Shown here: positions 55,955 to 64,000 of the stretch, piece by piece
How the letters are laid out: every line of letters begins with the position of its first letter
Numbering within the stretch: the stretch's first letter is position 1
Assembly: GCA_965112735.1 (NCBI GenBank)
Contig: OZ218963.1
Location: 1,364,001 to 1,428,000, forward strand
DNA length: 64,000 nucleotides
Source of the DNA: Phaeosaccion multiseriatum
Lineage: Eukaryota; Ochrophyta, other classes
Reading direction: 5' to 3'
Program-made: the position numbers and the translations under genes
Notes under the pieces: model-generated
Told to the model about the DNA's origin: nothing
Database searches by the model: none
Seen by the model: only the letters and a program-made list of their open reading frames with translations

Positions 55955-58900
55955 CTTAGGTTCAAGTCGCTCTTTTTGTCGGCATTCAGCTCCTTCGCAT
56001 ATTCCGGCACAAGCCTACCCTATCGGTCATTAGCAGGGAGCTTCTCGCGTGCGGAGACATGTCCTGTCAGTACTGTCCCAACTGCTTGGCTTCATGGGAA
56101 GGGGCGGGGGCGAGGGGGGAGAGGAGCAGTGGAACGAAGAGGGGGGGTGGGGGGCTTCTCTCATGGGGAACCACTCCGATGAGCACAAATCCAGCCACGA
56201 GCAGCAACACATGTAGCCCTTGCACAACGCCGACTCGGAGTCCGGTTGCATCAGCAGCAACAGCAGTAGCAGCAGCAGCAGCAGCAGCCGCCGCAGCAGA
56301 AATGTCCACCTGCGACGCAGAAGATGGAGGGGGGCGAGGGGGGGGCGACACAGGGGGGACAGAAGGAGGAAATAGAGAGGAGAAAGGAGGCGGGCAGAGT
56401 TATTGGAGCGAAGGGCTGCTAAGTGATGAGTCTCCTCGCCACGCCTTGATGTATTGGATGAGACAGCGCCAGTCAGTGAATGTGCGGCTCGGAGCCATTG
56501 TCATGCTGAGGGCCTTGCTGGAGAATCCCGTGATGGGGATGATGGAGGGTATAGGGTATAGGGGGTATGGGGGGTTGGATATGGGACAAGACGGCTGTGT
56601 TGGCGTAGTGCTGAAGGAAGGCACCGTCATGCTTGATGACGCTGGTGAGCCGACGAATGTCGAGTTGCTTGACATTGAGAATGTCGAGGTCGACATTGAG
56701 GACCACGCCAGTGACACGACCTGTCGGGGTGGGCGAGAGAAAACAAGTGGAGAAATGGGGCGAGAAGACTGGGACGAAGCGGCAGGAAAGGCCGGGGAGG
56801 GGGAGGAGGAGGAGGAGGTGGAGGAGGAGGAGGAGGAGGAGGGGGAGAAGGAGGAGGAAGGGGAAGTGGAGGAGAGAAAGAAAGAAGGGGAGGGGGAGGA
56901 GGAGAAGGAGGGAGAGGAGCAGCAGGAGAATGATGTGGAACAGCGGAAGGAGGAGGAGAACGGAGGCGTTACTGCAGTGAGCAAAAGTGAGGGAGAGGCT
57001 CGGAGGGATGGTCCAGCAGAGGAGGAGGACACGGCAGAGGCGGAATCAGATACCGCGTCAGAGAAGCCTCATCATCAGGGGCGTGCATCTCCACTCCACG
57101 CCCTTCCTTCCGCCACTGTGGCGGGTGTCGATGATGGGATTGAGGGGAGCCTCTGGGCATGTCCACGCCGTGCTTCCGTCGTGAGCGACCTCATCACAGC
57201 TGTCCTGGAGGTGCTGGAGGACCAACCCGTGGACAATGTGCTGTCTCTTCAGTCGGCAGGTACGGCACGCGACCACGCAGAGGCTTCTCTGGTCTCTGGT
57301 CTCTTCTCGTCCATCAAGAGTTGCATACAACACACTTTAACGATTCATTCCATGGCTTTTGATGATTCCTTCCACAGCCCTCCCAAGACGAGTTACGCAT
57401 GTACAATACATACACGTGATCACACACACACAACAGCACACACAACAACACACTATGCTACACGTAACACACACGGAACACACACGCACACACACCAAAC
57501 TGCGATGATTTTGCACGCTCCTGAGGAGGGACTGTCGCCCTCGTCGCTCGTGTGTGTCACAAGTCCCTACACACACCTCTGATTGTCGAGTTCCGCACTC
57601 TATAACTCACTCCCTCTCTTCCTCCTCCCCTCCTGCCTGTCCCTCCCCCTCCCGCCCCTCTTATTAGGAGCTCTTCTCCTGAAGCTCTGCGATGCCGAAC
57701 GCCAGCGACCACCCCTCCCTCTGTCTCGTCACCACCTCACTCTCCTCACCCGAGCTCTCTCTGCAAGCGCCGCTGTGGTCCTTCGCCTCATCGCCGTCCT
57801 CCCCTCTCCGTCAGCGTCGATGACCAAGATAGAAGAGGGGGTATCGGCACTGCTTCTCCGCAAGGACTGTTGCCCAGCCCCTCAGCTTCTCGACCTCGAC
57901 TCGTGGGTTGACGGGCCGAGGCTGCTCCGACCGAACGGGACGGCCCGTCGGCGTGGCCGTGGTTGTATTCAGGCTGACATCGCCTTGGGAAGGACAAGCG
58001 CGTGGGGTGGCATCACAACTGGCAGAAGTGGGAGGGGGGTGGGTGCGGCTGGTGCGGCAGCGGCTGCGGATGAACACGAGAAAGGCTTCCGGGCTGGGGC
58101 TTTGCCTCTAACGGGGCATGCCGAAGCGGAGTCCGTCCTATCGTCACTGGAGGCGTTGTCTTTCTCCACTCGGGATGAGGTGGAGGGGAACGGGAAGGGG
58201 AGGGGGAAGGGATACGCAGGAGGCCATACAGCAGGCGCTGGAGCTGGGGCAGGGGATGGGGAGGGAGAAGGGGAAACACCTTCTCTTCGGAGTCTGGAGT
58301 TGGCGACTGTGGCGTATGCGCTCGTCCGGTCCATGTTTTTCACCCTCGGGGAGCGAGGAGGAGGAGGAGGAAGAGGAGGAGGAAGAGCAGGAGGGGGAGG
58401 AGGGGCGGGGGGAGAAGAAGCCGCAGCAGCAGCAGCGACACCCTCCGTTGACGGAACAGGAGCGCCGGTGGATACGCCGCGGCCGCCCCCCCTGCCTTCC
58501 TCCTCCCCTGCCACCTCCCCTCCCCTGTTCGCTCTCGACGACGCTCTTCTCTCTTCCTGCGTGCCCTCTCACTCCCCGGGGAGCCGCGTTCACCGGGGCG
58601 ATGTGCTGTCTCTATCGGACTACTCCCGCCACCTCCTCTGTGCGCTGCCGCACTCCTGGCCGGCCCCCGGAGCCCGATTCGCGTCCAAAGGTCTCATTCT
58701 GTTACAGCACGAGGGGTATCTCATTCTCGCGGCACCGTGCCCCTCCCCGTCTCCGGTGCCGACCACTCCGACGACGACGGCTGCAGCAGGTGTGAGGGCG
58801 TGCGTGTGTGTGTGTGTGTTTGGGGGGGGGGGGGGGTTGCTTTTGTCTTGGCATGTGGTGTGCCTTTGTTGTTAAGACCTGAGCGCTGTAGTTCGAAGAC

Positions 58901-59936
58901 CTCTTTGTTTGTGCCTTTGTAGTTAAGACCTCTTTCCTCTGCATTTCATTGGATCTCACGCGCTGCATCCTGCATGTGACCTTCCTTCCCTCCCTCCATT
59001 TTTTCCTCTCGCGCCGTTGTGTCTCTGTCCCATTTCACAAATGGCATTGCCCGGCACAGAGGGAAAGCCCCCCCCCGCCACGGCGGATCAGCCTACGCCT
59101 GCCCCAGGGGGGGCAGCAGCAGCTGGTGATTCAACGGTAGCAGCGGGAAGCTTCTGCCGGGCACTGTCCGTGGTTCCTCTGATGCAGTCGTCAGCGCTCC
59201 TCTTTGCCCAGGACAACCGGGTCATGGAGCTGTGCGTACGTATGCTGGGCGGGAATGGCAGAGGCAAAAGCAACGGCAACGGCAACGGCAGCAGCAGCAG
59301 CAGCGGCAGCAGTAACCTCGAGACGAAGGGTAAGGGCAGGGGCGGCAGTCGGGACGGAGCTCAGGGGATTGGGCCCAGTGGAGGAGGTGCCGTGGCCAAG
59401 AGAGGAGGCGACAGAGGCGGTGGTCGGCGAGGCTCGGCAGCATCATCGGGAACGGTTCGGTCGGGGTCCGATGCTTCGCTCTTCATGGCCGTGCCGCACA
59501 ATACCTTGACACCCGCTGCAGCTTCAATAGCCAAGAGGGACAACAGGAGCAGTAGTAGTGGTGGTGGTGGTGGTGGGGGGGGGGGGGGGGGGGGGGGGGG
59601 CAGGAACAGCAGCAGCAACAGCAGCAGCATGTGGACTCGGCCGCTTCTTGCTTGTCCTCAAGTCTGTCCGCACGGCCTTTGGTGCAGCTGTGGACTCTTG
59701 CCCTTGTCTTTGAGAGCGGCGCCACAGCGCTTGAGGCACAGGAGTGGGTGGAGGATGGACGGGAGGGCATGCGGGCAGAGCAGGTTGTGGCCTTCACTGA
59801 GATGCTTCGCGCTGACGCCGCTCTCGCTGAGCCAGCAGGGGCAGCAGTTGGTGGTACAGCAGAAACAGGGGCAGCAGTAGAGGCAGTGGAGACAGCAGCA
59901 GCAGAGGCAGCGAAGGTAAGACTAGATGGTAGGTAG
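51529..59936 (+). CDS. CLEC16A: CLEC16A-family endosomal/autophagy protein (FPL domain)
   Basis: Homolog of animal CLEC16A/ema/GOP-1 and plant TT9, which act in endosome maturation, Rab activation and mitophagy. Exons: 51529-51723, 51920-52271, 52523-52651, 53245-53339, 53618-53797, 54290-55337, 55470-55564, 55960-57259, 57668-58789 and about 59061-59915. FPL-domain marks: [90 protein letters not shown]. Later blocks match in order: [55 protein letters not shown] [20 protein letters not shown], and [20 protein letters not shown]. Long acidic poly-Glu inserts sit between them. The frame breaks at a 26-G run (59575-59600). The first in-frame stop is at 59934, but a strong donor (AAG then GTAAGA) at 59916 could splice to 60103 and extend the protein by 148 residues to 60546. 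Confidence 0.87.
53022..53220. repeat. (CCTA)n microsatellite in CLEC16A intron
   Basis: ACCT/CCTA tetranucleotides with CCTG and CGTA variants, before exon 53245-53339. Preceded by a CCCT/CGCT array (52840-53010). Confidence 0.9.
53796..53910. repeat. (GTAT)n microsatellite at a CLEC16A donor
   Basis: Begins at the donor of exon 53618-53797 (CCCAT then GTATGTATATG), so the donor is the first repeat unit. Confidence 0.88.
54636..54653 (+). repeat. CAGTTGATGATACAGCAG motif in CLEC16A exon
   Basis: One copy of the dispersed motif after five CAG triplets, translated [14 protein letters not shown]. Confidence 0.8.
55050..55155 (+). repeat. (GGA)n coding for poly-Glu in CLEC16A
   Basis: About 34 triplets translated mainly as Glu within the large acidic insert of exon 54290-55337. 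A similar block is at 56800-56925. Confidence 0.9.
59575..59600 (+). other. 26-nt G homopolymer with apparent frameshift in CLEC16A
   Basis: Upstream the supported frame reads [15 protein letters not shown]; downstream the supported frame ([16 protein letters not shown]) is offset by two. A tract of 24 or 27 G would join them, so the run is miscounted, naturally variable, or bridged by splicing. Confidence 0.75.
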
Positions 59937-59987
59937 CGCCTGGAGCATAAGCAGCAACAGCAACAGCAGCAGTTGATGATACAACAG
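59845..59987 (+). repeat. Two copies of the CAGTTGGTGATACAG motif at the CLEC16A 3' end
   Basis: At 59845-59862 (translated [14 protein letters not shown]) and 59970-59987 (after the first stop, among CAACAG triplets). A third, weaker copy is at 59120-59137. Confidence 0.8.
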
Positions 59988-60098
59988 GGCTCTGGCGCTG
60001 CGCCCATGAGCCCCGAAAGTTGATTTAATTAGGAAAAAAGCAAATTTTGTGATTGATCCCTGAGACTGCGCCCCAGTAAGCACTCCTCTGCCCCCCCC

Positions 60099-61727
60099 TC
60101 AGCTCACAGCACACGCGCAAGAAGAGGCGTGTGAAGCAAGTGTCTCACTTGAAGGTACTTCGTCCCCTGCCTCACCCCAACCTTCCTCACCACCGCCTCC
60201 AGCAGCAGCAGGTCTACTGGTCGGGCCAGCGTTAGGGGTAGCTGCGTCACCGGGTTTGGCAAGCCCCAGTGTAGAGGTGGACGCGGGTGCGAAGGCTTTC
60301 AAGCTCTGCCCGGTGCTGGGCAATGATGATGGCTTCACATCACCCCCTCCTCCCACCCCTTCTCCTGCTCCACCTCCTCTTTCCTCATCACATTTGTCAA
60401 CTTCAAGCAGCGGGTTAGAGCCAACCACCAGCGTCGGTTTTTCGTCTGCCGAGGGTGGCACCTTCGTCGACTCCATATCAGCAGGCTTGTTGCTCGAAAG
60501 ATTGGGCTTCACGTGTTGCCCCTGCTCGTCTACGGTCATCTCCTGAATCGACAACGCGCCCCCCGTGCTTCCTTCCGCGCTGCCCATGGTCCTTCTCCGG
60601 CGCCCCTTTGTCCCCTCCCTCTCCGCCCTTTCCACCGCCCCCTCCTTCCCGGCGAAGTCATCGCTTTGGCTCTTGCTCAGCTTGCCTCTTCTCTTGGAGT
60701 TGCTGCTACTCGAATCCTCACCCCCACTGCTGGTTCTGTCAAAGCCGAACGATCTCCGACCAAAGGTTTTGAACTCTCTCGACGCCTTGCGCATGCTGCG
60801 GATTATGGTGCGCGTCCCTACCCCCTTGGTGACAGCATGGTTCACGTCGTCAGCACTAACATTCACCGCCCTTGCTAAGCTCCTCTGGCGGAGCACTCGG
60901 GCGCTAAATGCTTGCTGTCCGATGGACAACTGTGTGCAGAGAGAGACAAGGGTGGTGATGAACATGGGGGGTGAGAGGAGACCGCATGGAGTAAGGTAGG
61001 AGGGGGGGTGGGGGGGGTGAGACAAAGAGTGGAGGGTGATAGACGTAACGGCGAACGACTGGACAGAGTGGACAGAGGCAGGCACACGGGGATGAGAGAG
61101 AGAAGAGAGGAGAGGAGAGGGCGCTGCGTACGGCGATATATATATATATATATATACATGCTGAGCAAAGCGCCTTTCTAAAGCGCAGGTGCGGTGAGGG
61201 TGGGGCTGAGGGAGAGGGAGGGAGGGAGGGAGGGGGGGGGGAGGGAGGAAGGGAGACGGAAAGACATGCAGGCAGGGAAGAAGGCAGGGACGGAGGGAGG
61301 GGAAAAGAGACTCACCGCCAACCAAGGGTCTTCTAGTGCCTTGTCCACCGATATCCGCTGCTTAGGGTCTTTGTGGAGCAGTTTGCCTGACGAGGAGGAG
61401 GAGTACAAGAGGGGAGGAGGGGAGGAGGAGTACAAGAGGAGAGAAGGGGAGGAGGAGGAGTACAAGAGGGGAGGAGGGGAGGAGGAGGAGGGCGGGGGTT
61501 GAGATGAGTACTCTAGCAATAGTAACGCGAAAGCTATGAAGGTGTATTCGGACTGTCGGGCGCAAAACAAAAACAAGGAGGTTGGTGGGACCGTACCTAA
61601 ATAGGCGAGGAGCTGTGGGTGCGTGCGTCCTGCACAACTCGACTCTGGGAACGGTAGAGGGTTGTGCGCAATCATCTCGAATAGCGCCAGCGGCTGTAGA
61701 GAGGGTGGAGCAGCAGTTGGTGATACG

Positions 61728-61758
<31 letters not shown>

Positions 61759-62509
61759 GAGGAGGAGGAGGAGGAGAAGGAGGAGGACAGCGCCGTGAGG
61801 TGGGTCCCTCTTAATTTAAATAATGAGCTAACAACAAGCGAGGAGGAAAGAGAGCGAAAGGGAGCAGACAGACGGAGAGAGAGGGAGGAGAGGCAGGAGC
61901 CCAACGAAACGCAGCCACCTGCCAAGTGTACGCACCTGCGGGTTGGAGTAAGGCAGTGTTTGGAAACACATGAGCCACAGACACACGCCTGCCGCCCACA
62001 CATCGGCGGCGAAACCGTTGTAAGCATCCTCCTCGCCATCGGCCATCTGAGGAGCATATGGGCGGGGGGTGAGAGTGCCGAAGAGGACGTCCTGGAGTGA
62101 GGGTGGCGAGTTGAGTGAGTGAGTGAGTGAGTGAGTGAGAGGGAAGAGCAGTCGAGAAGGACAGGGAAGGGCAGCAATATGTAAAGTGAAACGAAAGACT
62201 GAGCTCATACCTCTGGTGCCCAGAAGCACCACGTTCCCTGCGTGTTGGTGAGCTGCCCTCTGCTCTTACTCCGAGTGACTGCAGAGAGGTTTCGGAAAGA
62301 ACGGTCTTTCTCCTCTTGGAAGCTGGAACCGTGAGCATGAAGCACAGAGAGCGCAGATACACAGACAGACAAGACGGATAGAGGCAGATGGACGGGAGAT
62401 AGGTAGACAGGCAGGCAGACAGACAGACCGGCAAACAGACGGGAGACAGACAACGGGTGACAGACAGACAGACAGACAGACAGGCAGACAGATAGACAGA
62501 TGGGAGAAA

Positions 62510-62564
<55 letters not shown>

Positions 62565-64000
62565 CAGGCAGACAGATGGACAGATAGACAGAGAGGCAGG
62601 CAGGCAGACAGATAGACAGACAGGCAGGCAGACAGGTAGATGGGAGATAGACAGACGGCAGGCGAGAGAAAAGAGAAAGTCAGGCAAATTTGAGGCGAAC
62701 AGAGATTTCAAACAAAAACAGGGGGTGGGGCTGCCTTGTCTCCGCTGTTGGAGCCCTGCTTGGCACTCAAACTCAAGCCAACATACCACAGACCGAGACC
62801 GAAACAAGGAGGGAAGGAGGGGAGGAGGGGGGAACGCTGAGGAACACCTTCCCTCTTCATCGTCTTTGTGTCTGACTGCACTGCGGCTCAGCAAAAGTTT
62901 GATGTGTAGTGATGCAGTGTCTGACTGTGTGTGTCTCCACCTCTTGCCTCTCTCTCTCTCCCCCTCTCACCTATGGGACACCCCAAAGTCGCTAATTCTT
63001 GCGTTGCCCGCATTGTCCACGAGAACGTTCTCAGGCTTGAGGTCCCTGAAAGGAGAAGACAGAGAGGGGCGAGGCCGGGGGGGGGGGGGTGGGTTTGAAA
63101 AGGAGGGCAGCGCGCATGGCTTGGAAGGGAGGGGGGGCACCGATCGATTGAAGCGCACAAGTTATTGAGAAAACAAGCACGGTGGACCCCCCCCCCCCCC
63201 GTACGTACGTACGTCGTACCTGTGCACAATGTAGTTGGTGTGGAGGAATTCCAGCGCCCCGAGGATCTGCGTAAAGTACGAAGCGGCGGTAGCGGGCGGC
63301 AACGGACCCTGCGAGCGAGGACTCACGTACATAGCTGGCGTTGTATACATATAGGCACACGGGAGAGAGTGACGAGACCATGGCAGCATAAGGCATGGTG
63401 GGTGGTGCATGGTGCAGAAGGGGGGGGCGGGAGAGCAAGGAATGGTTGGTCTCGGTGTAAAGGCAAAGTCGTTGCGAAGCAAGGGAACACGTCGAGAGGG
63501 GCAATTTATCAGTGTATGGGTACAGTACAGCACATCGCACATTCAGTCCAGTCACAGGGTGAACAAGCAAAAAAAGAGCAAAAGAGCAGGCCTCTCCCTC
63601 ATCGGGCGAGAGACACTCAGTCCGACCCTCTCATTCCAATCCTGCCCCACGCGTCTCAACATGGAGATTCCTTACCCCGCTCCGTCCACACGTACAATGC
63701 TCTCCCTCTTCTTCCCCTCGTCTCAACGTCCTATGCACACCCTCCACCTCCCCTCGTTCATCTCAACACTCCTGACCCCGTCCACTCCACCACTCTCACG
63801 CCTACGTAAGTAAGTATGGTCGCATCCGTAAGTGCGTACGTAGGTACTCACCTCTGTCGACGTCGTACTCCATGAGAGGCCCCCCTCTAACGTAGTCAAT
63901 GATGAGGTACAAGTGTCCCTCGTCAGGCACATCAATGACCTCGTGCAGCTGCACAACGTTGGGGTGGATGAGGAGCTTCATCAGGGCCACTTCTCGCATC
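60099..64000 (-). CDS. CaMKK/SnAK-type Ser/Thr protein kinase, 5' end outside window
   Basis: Upstream kinase of the AMPK/SnRK1-activating class (CAMKK, SnAK, yeast Sak1/Elm1). Minus-strand exons: 63852-64000 (partial), 63220-63308, 62971-63045, 62211-62322, 61936-62046, 61597-61693, 61316-61386 and 60099-60929. Visible kinase subdomains: MREVALMKLLIHPNVVQLHE (III/IV), DEGHLYLIIDYVRGGPLMEY (hinge), ALEFLHTNYIVHRDLKPENV (catalytic loop), ARISDFGVSHR (DFG), NTQGTWCFWAPE (activation segment, cf. NTVGTPAFMAPE), AADVWAAGVCLWLM, PLPFPE, LLHKDPKQRISVDKALEDPW (XI). The final exon has VSADDVNHAVTKGVGTRTII, matching the conserved helix after the CaMKK kinase domain, followed by RSFGFDR and a long Ser/Gly-rich tail. 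The N-lobe with Gly loop and Lys lies past base 64000. Convergent with CLEC16A and possibly overlapping it. Confidence 0.87.
61714..61760 (+). repeat. CAGTTGGTGATACGGCAG motif plus (CAG)n and (GGA)n in kinase intron
   Basis: One motif copy at 61714-61731, then eight CAG triplets and GGA triplets to about 61780, in the kinase intron between exons 61936-62046 and 61597-61693. Not translated in the kinase. Confidence 0.8.
62460..62640. repeat. (GACA)n/(GGCA)n microsatellite in kinase intron
   Basis: GACA tetranucleotides with GGCA and GATA variants between kinase exons 62971-63045 and 62211-62322. Confidence 0.9.

Overview
This 64 kb window is nuclear DNA from a eukaryote, most likely a photosynthetic stramenopile (ochrophyte/heterokont alga). 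The evidence is: many GT-AG introns; cytosolic ribosomal protein, NMD, Golgi-tether and Fanconi-helicase genes; and two proteins (a CS-domain protein and a tRNA-guanine transglycosylase) whose N-termini combine a signal-peptide-like hydrophobic segment with an ASAFAP-type motif (AQAFLP, TSAFAG), the hallmark of import into secondary plastids. I cannot name the species. Introns and spacers are crowded with micro- and minisatellites, which also generate most of the spurious long open frames.

Layout, left to right. 283-2304 (+): 3' part of UPF1. 2305-4393: spacer with a small foldback and a decayed copy of the 3' end of the GAF gene found 46 kb away. 4394-13874 (-): COG7, about 17-18 exons. 14356-17008 (-): RPS5, 5 exons. 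17166-19330 (+): plastid-type CS/NudC-like protein, divergent from RPS5. About 20126-22501 (-): FAM92/CIBAR-type BAR protein. 22517-27558 (+): plastid-type tRNA-guanine transglycosylase, whose ATG is only 15 bp from the FAM92 ATG. 27600-28830: three foldback MITE-like elements with TA target duplications, one nested in another. 29035-41612 (-): FANCJ/BRIP1-type Fe-S helicase, about 22 exons. 41774-46328 (-): SPX-EXS (XPR1/PHO1-type) phosphate exporter. 46329-48959: repeat-rich spacer. 48960-50172 (+): GAF-domain protein. 51529-about 59936, possibly 60546 (+): CLEC16A. 60099-64000 (-): CaMKK/SnAK-type protein kinase, cut by the window edge.

These are mostly unlinked housekeeping functions: RNA surveillance, translation, tRNA modification, Golgi/endosome trafficking, membrane curvature, crosslink repair, phosphate export and signalling. 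There is no operon-like logic, but gene packing is tight (157 bp and 15 bp divergent spacers, a convergent overlap).

The least explained signal is a dispersed 18-bp motif, consensus CAGTTGGTGATACAGCAG. It occurs at least 15 times on both strands and in different reading frames, nearly always next to CAG/CTG triplet runs, and it inserts AVGDTA- or AVSPTA-like peptides into unrelated proteins (COG7, TGT, FANCJ, CLEC16A). The nested foldback MITEs and the minisatellites that have copied or expanded splice-site neighbourhoods are the other notable features. All exon boundaries were read by eye from GT-AG sites, reading phase and remembered family architecture; no search or alignment was run.
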